64,000 nucleotides of DNA, from contig NZ_JACHWZ010000004.1 of assembly GCF_014191725.1 (NCBI RefSeq), forward strand, positions 217,288-281,287, read 5' to 3'. Below the pieces are notes generated by a model that worked only from the letters and a program-made list of their open reading frames with translations, made no database searches and was not told the DNA's origin. Numbering within the stretch: position 1 is the stretch's first letter; the number at the start of each line of letters is the position of its first letter. Source of the stretch: Microbulbifer rhizosphaerae. Its GTDB lineage: Bacteria; Pseudomonadota; Gammaproteobacteria; Pseudomonadales; Cellvibrionaceae. Below are positions 17,849-25,557 of the stretch, piece after piece. Position numbers and translations under genes: made by a program.

Positions 17849-18798
17849 ACGGTTGCCAACCCAGTGCTGGTTTCCTCGGCCATGCGCTCCAGCAACTGCT
17901 GGGCACAGCGCAGATGCTCATTGAGTGGTGCGCGTCGCTGGCTGGGAAAGCCGCGCAATTGCCACAGGGGATAGGGGGTGATTTCGCCGCGTTCGCTCAG
18001 TTGACGGATACCTCGCAGCAGTTTGTTGCAACGCCCGCGCGGAGATAAGTTCAGTACGCCGACCGCAGCATGGCTGTTGAGTGCCTCAAACAGCATGGAG
18101 GCGCTGTCCGGGCTGACCCAGATCTCCCGTGCGGCGGCGATGGTCCGCGGCAGCCAGTCACTGCCGGTATCGCGCCAGTGCACGAAACGGCATCGATCCG
18201 CCAGCGTCGCCAGCATTTTCCGGGTGTCAATGGGGGTTCGGCGGCTGTCCGCTACAAGCCAGCACAGGTCCGGACGCGCGTCGCAGATATGATTCAGTTG
18301 CTGCACTATGTGCGCGCTGTCCCAGGTGAAATAGCGATTTTCCCCGCCCAGAAGAATCAGGCCACAGGGTTTTTCTTCCGTGCTTTTTTTCACGTTTCCC
18401 GTTTTCACACTTCCCGGCGCCAGTACTCCGCGGCTGGCGATCACATTGCCGACCAGGGGCGGGCGGTCGTGCTGTGGAACTATGGCATAGTCGAACCAGT
18501 TGGCGGGCAGGGTGGGGCGCATGAGTACCACGGCGCGGCCGCCGTGGCGGTTGCGGGCGCTGAGCAGGGGCAGGTGTGTTTTGTGCCCGGTACCGACAAT
18601 CAGGTCCGGTTCTGGAAGGTGATTCCCGCGGACAAAGCGATTGTGCAGCCACTCGTGCCATTTTTCCGTCGCGGAATAGCGGCAGTCGATTCCGTAGCTA
18701 CGAATGGATTGCAGGCTGGCGAGGCCCTGCAGCAGGCCGTCCACCTGCTTTTCATGGCCGCGATTGCCGTCGCACAACGTCCATATTGTCAAGTTCAT
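17845..18798 (-). CDS. ELM1/GtrOC1 family protein, second paralogue
   Basis: Product of 317 residues from ATG 18798 (an in-frame GTG two codons upstream is less likely). It opens MNLTIWTLCDGNRGHEKQVD, the variant ELM1-family start with a glycine-histidine pair, and continues with PDLIVGTGHKTHLPLLSA, CGLILLGGENRYFTWD, LCWLVADSRRTP and a C-terminal EIWVSPDSASMLFEALNSHA loop. It is clearly related to, but strongly diverged from, the other ELM1-family protein two genes downstream. First gene of the ELM1-GT4-ELM1 set; a palindromic repeat pair lies 110 bases upstream. Confidence 0.75.
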   Translation of the reverse strand: MNLTIWTLCDGNRGHEKQVDGLLQGLASLQSIRSYGIDCRYSATEKWHEWLHNRFVRGNHLPEPDLIVGTGHKTHLPLLSARNRHGGRAVVLMRPTLPANWFDYAIVPQHDRPPLVGNVIASRGVLAPGSVKTGNVKKSTEEKPCGLILLGGENRYFTWDSAHIVQQLNHICDARPDLCWLVADSRRTPIDTRKMLATLADRCRFVHWRDTGSDWLPRTIAAAREIWVSPDSASMLFEALNSHAAVGVLNLSPRGRCNKLLRGIRQLSERGEITPYPLWQLRGFPSQRRAPLNEHLRCAQQLLERMAEETSTGLATV

Positions 18799-18907
18799 GG
18801 TCACCCCGCTCGGTTATGCGAGGTATTTTGTGCGGGCCTTGTTACAGGAGTTTGATTGAAATATGACTGTGTGGAGACGGGGGCCGGGGCCGGAATTAAT
18901 TATGCCT

Positions 18908-18983
18908 TGTAGGAGCGGCCGTTGGCCGCGATCGATCTCTCCCTGTAGCGCAGTCCGATCGAGGCCAGCGGCCGCTCCTACAG
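18908..18983. repeat. family B palindromic repeat, inverted pair
   Basis: Two copies of a unit reading TGTAGGAGCGGCCG / TGGCCGCGATCGA face each other across about 20 bases, each copy itself carrying the small palindrome CGGCCG...GGCCG. The same unit recurs near 26822, 28864, 39564, 51508 and 56269. It is REP-like. Confidence 0.85.
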
Positions 18984-19003
18984 GGGAGAGCCGAGTGCCG
19001 GTA

Positions 19004-19555
19004 TCAATAGTCGAAATGCCAGTTGATCGACGCAAAATCGAAACCCGGATTGGGCCTATTGGTGTAGCCGTTAGAAAAATGGCTGTAACGAAGCGACAGT
19101 ACATCGCCGCCGGGCAGCCGGTAGCCGCCGGCAAAGTGCAGGGCGAAATTCCATTTGGTACTGAGGTCGATTGTGCCGAAACTTTGATTGGACAGGTAGG
19201 CGGCACCCACACCGGCCTCGGCAAAAAAGCCCTGGGGGGCCGCTTTCGGGTACCAGCGCAGTACCGGTTTCAGCTCCAGGATATTCTGGTGCTGGGTCTC
19301 TCCGCGGTGCTCTTTCCACAGGCGCGAGTAGCTGCCTTGGAACCACCATTGCCAATTGTTATCGCCGATTACATATTCCGCGAAGCGGCGGGAATAATTG
19401 ATACCGATCATTTCCGCGCTGGCAATGGAGTGCCGCTGGATCATTGCTTCGTCGTCCATGCCCTTGCCGGCACTGACAACCAGTTCCTGTTCTGCATGGG
19501 CGGGAGAGGAGATTAAAAAGACGCACAACAGCGCGGCGGCCGGCAATCGAACCAT
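19004..19555 (-). CDS. pagL: PagL-like acyloxyacyl hydrolase (lipid A 3-O-deacylase)
   Basis: Outer membrane barrel of 183 residues that in its family removes the 3-O acyl chain from lipid A. A signal peptide (LPAAALLCVFLISSPAHA) is followed by strands WWFQGSYSRLWKEH, LELKPVLRWYPKAAPQGFFAEAG, and the C-terminal signature RYSHFSNGYTNRPNPGFDF ending WHFDY. His159 and Ser161 of HFSNG match the catalytic pair; the third triad residue, Glu in P. aeruginosa PagL, falls on Asp173 by spacing, so activity may differ. Nearby glycosyltransferases support a lipopolysaccharide context. It is 92 bases downstream of the sigma factor gene and in the same direction. Confidence 0.75.
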   Translation of the reverse strand: MVRLPAAALLCVFLISSPAHAEQELVVSAGKGMDDEAMIQRHSIASAEMIGINYSRRFAEYVIGDNNWQWWFQGSYSRLWKEHRGETQHQNILELKPVLRWYPKAAPQGFFAEAGVGAAYLSNQSFGTIDLSTKWNFALHFAGGYRLPGGDVLSLRYSHFSNGYTNRPNPGFDFASINWHFDY

Positions 19556-19647
19556 GACTTATCACTATTTAAATCGACAACCAATAAGCCTAGCGGGATA
19601 TCGGCCATTGGCAAGACCTATTTCACTCACCGACTGCCAAGCACTTC

Positions 19648-20805
19648 TCACCGCCACTGCCGCTTCAGTTGGCGCAGCGCATCCGAGTGCAGTTGGCGCG
19701 CACGCTCCTGGCTGAGGCCCAGTTGCTCGCCGATAACCCTGAAAGAACAGTCCCGGTCGGAGACGAGCCCGTAGCGCAGGTTGAGTACGGTGCGCTGGCG
19801 CGCCGGCAGCCGCGCGACGGCTTCGCGCAGGCGCTGGGCCAGTTCCTGGTTGGTGACCAGTTCATCGGTATTGAAGAGTTCGTCCGCCGGCGCGTAGTCC
19901 AGGCGGGTGCTGTTCTGGTCGTCGGTCACCGGTTCGTCGAGGGAACCTGTGGGGCCGGGCAGTTTGAGCAGGCTCTGTACCCGTTCCAGGTCCAGGCCGG
20001 TGTACTTCGCCAGGTTTTCGTCCGAGGCGGGCAGGCCCTCCGCACGCACTTGGCCGATGGCGCGGTAGATGGCGCGCAGGTCATCCTGCACATTGGCGGG
20101 CTGGCGCACCAGATCGTCGTTGCGGCGCAGGGCCAGCTGGATCTCCTGCTGTATCCACCAGTAGGCGTAAGTGGAAAAGCGGTAGCCCATCTGTGGCTTG
20201 AAGCGCTCGATCGCCTTCATCAATCCCACGTTGCCCTCCTGGATCAGATCGATAAAGGGCACTGAGGGGTTGCGGAAGCGCTTGGCGATGGCGATCACCA
20301 GACGCAGGTTGCACTGGATCAGTTTTTTGCGCTGCTCCTGGAAACGTCGCAGCAGGCTCTGCATGGAGCTGCGATCACGTTGGGGCAGCTTGCGCTCGGC
20401 GAGCAGATCCTCGGCCCGGGCGATGATCAGGCCGTGATCATAGGCGCCGGTGCTGCCGCGCTGCTCCACTCCTTCGCTGCGAAGCTGTACCAGCTCGATG
20501 CCGCGCTTCTGCAGCAGGGCGATCAGCTTGTCTTCCAGTTCACGCAGCAGGCAGGTGGTGGTGTGTTCCTCTTCCGGAGTCAGCAGTTCCAGCCGGTACA
20601 GATGCTTGAGATAGGTCTGCATCGGCGTGCTGCTGCTCTCGGAGACGGACTCCTCGGCGGCGGATAACTCCGCCGGATCGAGTGGCTCGGTATCCGGGGG
20701 AACATCGGGGCCGGTGGGTTCCTCCGGAAGGTTGTTCCGGGGGAACTGTTCATCTGTGTCCTTCAGCCATTCTTCATCCCTTGAGTAAAAGTTTTCTCGG
20801 GACAA
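19648..20805 (-). CDS. alternative sigma-70 family RNA polymerase sigma factor (RpoS-like, divergent)
   Basis: Sigma factor of 385 residues from a TTG at 20805 with AGAAGG upstream; the first internal ATG is 61 codons in. An acidic N-terminal tail (about 60 residues) precedes region 1.2 (TPMQTYLKHLYRLELLTPEEE), region 2 (CNLRLVIAIAKRF, FIDLIQEGNVGLMKAIERF, YRFSTYAYWWIQQEI at 208-222), region 3 and region 4 (LPARQRTVLNLRYGL ... IGEQLGLSQERARQLHSDAL). Where RpoD and RpoS have the basic R-I/L-P-(I/V)-H-(V/M) element after region 2.4, this protein has VRQPANV, so promoter choice is probably different. The gene is not in the usual nlpD-rpoS setting. Confidence 0.8.
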   Translation of the reverse strand: MSRENFYSRDEEWLKDTDEQFPRNNLPEEPTGPDVPPDTEPLDPAELSAAEESVSESSSTPMQTYLKHLYRLELLTPEEEHTTTCLLRELEDKLIALLQKRGIELVQLRSEGVEQRGSTGAYDHGLIIARAEDLLAERKLPQRDRSSMQSLLRRFQEQRKKLIQCNLRLVIAIAKRFRNPSVPFIDLIQEGNVGLMKAIERFKPQMGYRFSTYAYWWIQQEIQLALRRNDDLVRQPANVQDDLRAIYRAIGQVRAEGLPASDENLAKYTGLDLERVQSLLKLPGPTGSLDEPVTDDQNSTRLDYAPADELFNTDELVTNQELAQRLREAVARLPARQRTVLNLRYGLVSDRDCSFRVIGEQLGLSQERARQLHSDALRQLKRQWR

Positions 20806-20974
20806 GTGCGTAGACCTTCTGTTGGCTGTGCGACTGACTCGCGGACCTCCGTTTTGGCGGCCGTTTGGCGCCTAATTCGTGGTCCGGTTCTCTTGAATAT
20901 AGATGAATGTAGAATTCTGCGCCTGGATAAGAGTGACTGGGAGGTTTTGCTGGTGCGTGGGATTGGGGGAGTGG

Positions 20975-21619
20975 TCAGTCGGTACGGTTGGCGCGGATGT
21001 CGTAGCTGAAGTCGATGTTCTCGGCCACCCGCAGCGCGCCCAGGGCGGCGCGGAAGGGCTGCAGCTCCAGCTGTCGGTGGCTCAGGGCAAACTGGCCCCG
21101 CGCGCGCAGCTGTCGTCCGTCGAACTCCACTGTGGCGGGCAGGCGCACGGCAATGCTGCGGCCCAATATCCGGATGGTTACCGGAATATTGACCTGTTGG
21201 CCACTGCTGACCACGGCGCTGCCGCTGAGTTGCACCTGGGGAAACTGGTCGCCTTTCAACAGCTTATCGCCCAGCATATTGGCGCGGGTACCGGCGACTG
21301 CCTTGGCCGAGGGCTGTGCGGAGAAGTCCTCGCCGTAGTGGCTGCGTAGCGCCGGGCTGTCCACCACCAGCGCCGCTACCGGTATGTTGAGCTCGAAGCT
21401 GGACTCCTGCGGTGGCGTCTCCAGTTGGACACTGCCGCTGACGCCACTGGCGGAGATCACGTGATTGTGTCCCAGCCCGGAGAGGACCCCGGCGCGATAT
21501 ACGCGCCAGTGGATGTCGGAGGCGGCGGAATCTATCCGGTAGCTATCGGTTGCGGCACCGGCCGCGGTAGAAATAAAGCACAGCAGGAAAGTGAGCAGCG
21601 ACAGCCGTTGGTGATACAT
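20975..21619 (-). CDS. YceI family periplasmic protein
   Basis: A secreted lipocalin-like protein of 214 residues. A signal peptide (LSLLTFLLCFISTAAGA) leads into the YceI beta-barrel: YRIDSAASDIHWRVYRAGVLSGLGHNHVI, FELNIPVAALVVDSPALR, and the typical end NIDFSYDIRANRTD. Family members bind isoprenoid or amide lipids in the periplasm; some respond to pH or osmotic stress. It contains the variable GLGHNHVI motif seen in the YceI subgroup that keeps a histidine pair. Same direction as the sigma factor gene, 169 bases away; that gap shows nothing clear. Confidence 0.85.
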   Translation of the reverse strand: MYHQRLSLLTFLLCFISTAAGAATDSYRIDSAASDIHWRVYRAGVLSGLGHNHVISASGVSGSVQLETPPQESSFELNIPVAALVVDSPALRSHYGEDFSAQPSAKAVAGTRANMLGDKLLKGDQFPQVQLSGSAVVSSGQQVNIPVTIRILGRSIAVRLPATVEFDGRQLRARGQFALSHRQLELQPFRAALGALRVAENIDFSYDIRANRTD

Positions 21620-21700
21620 GGCGGAATCCTTTTTCCCTGGGTGCGCGCCATCATCGGAGAAAATATTTTCCGCGGCAACGGAATTTCATTCCTGACTTTT

Positions 21701-22120
21701 CTATTTCACGCGCTTTACCCGCATACTGCGCCCGCCATCGGCCTGCTTCATAAAGAAGGAGCCGAACAGTGCCCGCTCGACGATTACGATATCGCCGCTT
21801 TTCCAGTTCACCCGGGTGCTGTCGTTCTGCCGCCAGACCTGGCCGTTGGTCAGGGTGATCTGCAGTTTTCCATAGGCGGCGTCCCGGATTTCAGCGATCG
21901 TGGCGTTGATGGAATCCGGTGCCTCCTCGGCGATCTGCTGCTGCTCGCGGCCGAAGCTTTGTTCCGCCCGTTGCTCCAGGCCGCTGCCCAGCGCGTCGTA
22001 GCAGGCCAGTCGCTCGCTGTCGTTTTGCATCCCGGCGCAGCGCTGCATTTGATCGGCGAGGGAGTCGGCACCGGCAGTACCGGCAAGTAAAAGCCAGGCA
22101 ATAAATAGAAGACTTCTCAT
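21701..22120 (-). CDS. small secreted protein of unknown function
   Basis: A 139-residue product with a signal peptide (MRSLLFIAWLLLAGTAGA-DS). The first half has a cysteine-rich helix RCAGMQNDSERLACYDALG, a motif seen at the start of many short periplasmic proteins of gammaproteobacteria in which two cysteines probably bond. The second half (TIAEIRDAAYGKLQITLTNGQVWRQ ... GDIVIVERALFGSFFM) looks like a small beta-barrel. I do not recognise a specific function. It shares direction with yceI (81 bases apart), so both may be on one message. Confidence 0.7.
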   Translation of the reverse strand: MRSLLFIAWLLLAGTAGADSLADQMQRCAGMQNDSERLACYDALGSGLEQRAEQSFGREQQQIAEEAPDSINATIAEIRDAAYGKLQITLTNGQVWRQNDSTRVNWKSGDIVIVERALFGSFFMKQADGGRSMRVKRVK

Positions 22121-22172
22121 AATGACAGTTTCGCTAGTCGAGTGTGCTGTAAGGTACTAATTGTGTATATCA

Positions 22173-22270
22173 GCGGGCCGCTAAGCGGCCAGATGCAAGG
22201 CACATTTGCGCCGGCATAGTCATCTATGTCAAGCAAATGCAACGCCGCAGATGGCTGCTTAGCGGCCCGC
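22173..22270. repeat. long imperfect palindrome in the 317-base gap
   Basis: The outer arms GCGGGCCGCTAAGC (22173-22186) and GCTTAGCGGCCCGC (22257-22270) are perfect inverse copies; inside lie a second pair (ACATTTGC / GCAAATGC) and a GCATAG...CTATG pair. It occupies the middle of the gap between two divergent genes. The remaining part of the gap holds only the upstream region of the acidic protein gene. Confidence 0.7.
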
Positions 22271-22437
22271 CCAGGGTGCCCCCCAATCGTCCACAGCTGC
22301 ACACTAGAGGCGGATTCTGCCTCACAGGTAGTGACCAGACAAACGGAAACGTGCTGAAAATCACATTTTTGGCCTGACCGGCGTGGAACAATAGGTTCCG
22401 TCTAAAACCATAAATTCGAACTATCAGGGGTTGGAAA

Positions 22438-22779
22438 ATGAAGAAACTCATTATTCCCGCAATCGTCATCGCCGCCGTCGGGGGCTATTTTTACTACCAG
22501 AATATGGAGCCCGCCACCGCCGAGAATGAAATCGTAAAAGAGATGGATGCCGCGATGGAAGAGGCCGACGTGGCCGAAACGGAAGCGGCCGAAGAAACAG
22601 ACGTCATTGCCACCAATGATACGGCAGAGGCGGAGGACGACATATTCGCCGACGCGCCCGAATTGATGGAGGAGGATGCCGAAGACGCCATGGAAGCCGC
22701 TGCCAGCGAAGCGGAGGAAATGGCCGAGGAGGCCATGGACGAAATGCCGGAAGACGAGATCGATCACGCGGAAGAGTAA
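22438..22779 (+). CDS. small acidic membrane-anchored protein of unknown function
   Basis: A 113-residue protein with a short N-terminal membrane segment (MKKLIIPAIVIAAVGGYFYY) followed by a low-complexity tail composed almost only of Glu, Asp, Ala and Met (for example EMDAAMEEADVAETEAAEE and later EAEEMAEEAMDEMPEDE). There are essentially no basic residues after the anchor. A GGGGTTGGAA ribosome site precedes the ATG and a strong terminator follows 14 bases after the stop, so this is a real monocistronic gene. It is probably periplasmic or envelope-attached; cation binding or a spacer role are guesses. Confidence 0.7.
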   Translation: MKKLIIPAIVIAAVGGYFYYQNMEPATAENEIVKEMDAAMEEADVAETEAAEETDVIATNDTAEAEDDIFADAPELMEEDAEDAMEAAASEAEEMAEEAMDEMPEDEIDHAEE

Positions 22780-22792
22780 TTTTCCAGAGATT

Positions 22793-22825
22793 AAAAAATA
22801 CCCGGGCAGCCCCCGGGTATTTTTT
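22793..22825 (+). terminator. rho-independent terminator after the acidic protein gene
   Basis: AAAAAATACCCGGG pairs with CCCGGGTATTTTTT around a short loop, giving a symmetrical hairpin with A- and T-tracts that can work in both directions. Confidence 0.9.
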
Positions 22826-22987
22826 CTGTTCCACCCCCCACCCCCCACCCCTGCCTCTCCTGAGTATTGAACGGCCGCCCACCGCATCTGCGCATCTGTC
22901 CGGTACGGAGGAGACCCTACCTGTCCTATCCGGAGTCCACTTCTTCTACAATGTCGGCGAAGAAAGCAGTGATTGGAAAATTACGAC

Positions 22988-24418
22988 GTGAATAACAACA
23001 GCAGCCAGTTGCTGCACAAGCTGCGCCAACTGCTGCCCCGCGAGCGGCTGCTGACCGAGCGCGAGCAGTTGGCGCCTTTCGAGAGCGATGCGCTGCCGGT
23101 TTACTGCGAGCGCCCGCTGGCGGTGGCGCTGGCGGAGTCGGAAGAGGAAATCGTCACCGTGGCGCGCCTGTGTGGCGAGCACCGGGTGCCGCTGGTATCC
23201 CGCGGCGCCGGCACCGGTCTTTCCGCCGGAGCCAAGCCCCACGGGCGGGGTATTCTGCTGGTCACGGCGCCGATGGACCGTATCCTCGCGATCAACACCC
23301 ACTCACTGACCGCCCGGCTACAACCGGGAGTGCCCAATTTGCAGATCTCCCAGGTCGCGGTCCGGCACGGGCTCTTCTATGCGCCGGACCCCTCGTCGCA
23401 AATCGCCTGTTCCATTGGCGGCAATGTGGCGGAGAACGCCGGCGGCGTGCACTGCCTGAAGTACGGCGTCACCGTGCACAATGTGGTCGGCCTGCGCCTG
23501 GTGACCTGGGACGGGGAGATACTCACCTTTGGCGGCGAATGCCTGGCGCAGCCGGGCTACGACCTGCTGGCACTGGTGCACGGCTCCGAGGGCTGCCTGG
23601 GAATCGTTAGCGAAATCACAGTGAAACTCACCCGGGTACCCGCCGAGACGCGCACCCTGATGGCGGATTTCGCCAGCATTGGTGCCGCCGCTGACGCCGT
23701 GTCGGCCATAGTGCGCGCCGGCGTGGTGCCGGCGGCGCTGGAGATGATGGACGCCCTGGTGATCTCCGCCACCGAGGCGTTCTGCCAGGCCGGCTATGAC
23801 CTGGATGCCGCGGCCATTCTACTGATCGACCTGGACGGCGATCCCCTGGAGGTGGATGCGGAAGCGGCGCTGGTGGAAGCGGTGCTGCGCAAATTCCAAG
23901 CCACCCGAGTGCAGCGGGCGCAGGACGAAGACCAGCGCCAGCGATGGTGGAAGGGGCGCAAGAGCGCCTTCCCGGCCATCGGCCGCCTGGTGCCGGACTA
24001 TTACTGCATAGACGGCACTGTACCGCGCCACCGCATCGGCGACGTGCTGCAGGCCATTGCCGAGTTCGCCGAGGGGTACCGTTTGCGGGTGGCCAATGTG
24101 TTTCATGCCGGCGACGGCAACCTGCATCCGATCATCATGTTCGACGGTCGCGAGCCGGACGCGCTGGAACGGGTCGAGGCGCTGGCTGCGGATATTCTGG
24201 AGTATTGTATCCAGGTGGGCGGCACCATTACCGGCGAGCACGGAGTGGGTACGGAGAAATTCAACCAGATGGCGATTCAGTTTGGGGATGCGGAAATAGA
24301 GCAGTTCCTGGCAGTAAAAAATGCCCTGGATCCGCACGGGTTGCTGAACCCGGACAAGTTGATTCCCTCGCTGGCGCACTGCCGCGAGTACCGTGTGTTG
24401 AGAAAAAAACATGATTGA
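22988..24418 (+). CDS. glcD: glycolate oxidase subunit GlcD (FAD-linked)
   Basis: FAD-binding catalytic subunit of glycolate dehydrogenase, oxidising glycolate to glyoxylate. The GTG at 22988, with GGAAA upstream, is chosen; an in-frame TTG at 22973 is the alternative. It is 476 residues, close to family length. The FAD-binding PCMH domain shows VPLVSRGAGTGLSAGAKP and DPSSQIACSIGGNVAENAGG; the C-terminal domain has RVANVFHAGDGNLHPIIMFD and ITGEHGVGTEK, both close to the active site. It heads glcDEF; the gap to glcE is 50 bases. Confidence 0.93.
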   Translation: MNNNSSQLLHKLRQLLPRERLLTEREQLAPFESDALPVYCERPLAVALAESEEEIVTVARLCGEHRVPLVSRGAGTGLSAGAKPHGRGILLVTAPMDRILAINTHSLTARLQPGVPNLQISQVAVRHGLFYAPDPSSQIACSIGGNVAENAGGVHCLKYGVTVHNVVGLRLVTWDGEILTFGGECLAQPGYDLLALVHGSEGCLGIVSEITVKLTRVPAETRTLMADFASIGAAADAVSAIVRAGVVPAALEMMDALVISATEAFCQAGYDLDAAAILLIDLDGDPLEVDAEAALVEAVLRKFQATRVQRAQDEDQRQRWWKGRKSAFPAIGRLVPDYYCIDGTVPRHRIGDVLQAIAEFAEGYRLRVANVFHAGDGNLHPIIMFDGREPDALERVEALAADILEYCIQVGGTITGEHGVGTEKFNQMAIQFGDAEIEQFLAVKNALDPHGLLNPDKLIPSLAHCREYRVLRKKHD

Positions 24419-24468
24419 GCCGAACTGTGTACAGGAAACTGTAGGGTGGGAATTCATAGAGATGCTCC

Positions 24469-25557
24469 GTGGCTGAACAGGATCGCACCCAGGAATTGCA
24501 GGCCGCGCTGGAACAGGCGCTGGCCGGGGACATGCCGGTCGCAATCCGCGGCGGAGGCAGCCGTGCTCATTTCAATCTGGCACCGGGGGACAATCCGCTC
24601 AGCGCAGCCGCGCACCGCGGCGTGATTGACTACCAGCCGGACGAACTGATGTTGCGCGTGCGTGCGGGCACGCCCATCGCCGAACTGGAAACGCTGCTCG
24701 CCGCTGAGGGGCAGCGCTTTGCCGCAGATATTCCGCAACCCGCCGAGCACAGCACCATAGGCGGTGCCATCGCCTGTGGCTGGGACGGCCCGGCGCGCCC
24801 CGCCGGCATGTCCCTGCGCGACACTGTGCTCGGCTGCCGCATGTTGAACGGCCGCGGCCAGTTGGTCAGTTTTGGAGGCCAAGTGATGAAGAATGTCGCC
24901 GGCTATGATCTTTCAAGACTGCAGGTGGGCGCTCTCGGCACCCTGGGTGTATTGCTCGATGTATCCCTGCGCCTGCTGCCGCAACCGGAGTGCACGGAGA
25001 ACCGCAGCTTTACTGTAAGCGCCGCGCAATTGCCGGACTGGTGGGAAAAACTGCGCGCGCTGCGCCCGCTGCTGCGCGCCAGCTGTTTTGTGGGCACGAG
25101 TGGCTCGGTGGACGCCGGCGGCTTGATGGAGGGAAAGCTGCACCTGCGCCTCAGCGGGCGCAAGTCGGCCCTGAAAGCGGCGCTGCAAAAGCTGGGCGGT
25201 GAGCCGAGCGCCTTCGACTGGCGCGCGTTGCGGAACCTGCGCCACGAATTCTTTAGCGCCCCGCAACTCGCCTGTGTTGTCCTGCCGCATTTCGCAGAGT
25301 TGGATATTCCCCTTGAGGAGACCCTGATCGACTGGGAAGGCGCGCGTATCTGGGTGCCCAACGGCGATGGCGTGGCCCTGCAGCGTGCGGCGGCGAAGCG
25401 GGGCGGGTTTGTGCGTGTACTGCGCGGCCCCACGCTTCCGGTAGCCAACGGTGCTGGGGACTGGCCGCGGCGGATCAAAGATGCTTTCGATCCCCGGGGG
25501 CTGTTTAACCGCGAACTCTTTAATACGTATTTCGGTGGAGGGCAGGCATGCAGGTAA
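24469..25557 (+). CDS. glcE: glycolate oxidase subunit GlcE (FAD-binding)
   Basis: Second FAD-domain subunit of glycolate dehydrogenase, 362 residues from a GTG start (MAEQDRTQ). It has the short PCMH domain (MPVAIRGGGSRAHF, VIDYQPDELMLRVRAGTPIAEL, FAADIPQPAEHSTIGGAIA) and the GlcE segment FGGQVMKNVAGYDLSRLQ followed by GALGTLGVLLDVSLRLLP. The C-terminus ends in RIKDAFDPRGLFN, as in GlcD-like proteins. Its last 10 bases overlap glcF, a sign of coupled translation. Confidence 0.93.
   Translation: MAEQDRTQELQAALEQALAGDMPVAIRGGGSRAHFNLAPGDNPLSAAAHRGVIDYQPDELMLRVRAGTPIAELETLLAAEGQRFAADIPQPAEHSTIGGAIACGWDGPARPAGMSLRDTVLGCRMLNGRGQLVSFGGQVMKNVAGYDLSRLQVGALGTLGVLLDVSLRLLPQPECTENRSFTVSAAQLPDWWEKLRALRPLLRASCFVGTSGSVDAGGLMEGKLHLRLSGRKSALKAALQKLGGEPSAFDWRALRNLRHEFFSAPQLACVVLPHFAELDIPLEETLIDWEGARIWVPNGDGVALQRAAAKRGGFVRVLRGPTLPVANGAGDWPRRIKDAFDPRGLFNRELFNTYFGGGQACR

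Noticed and set aside
22951-22995. A 14-codon frame before glcD as a leader peptide
   Set aside because: It has no ribosome site and no amino acid bias that would suggest attenuation.
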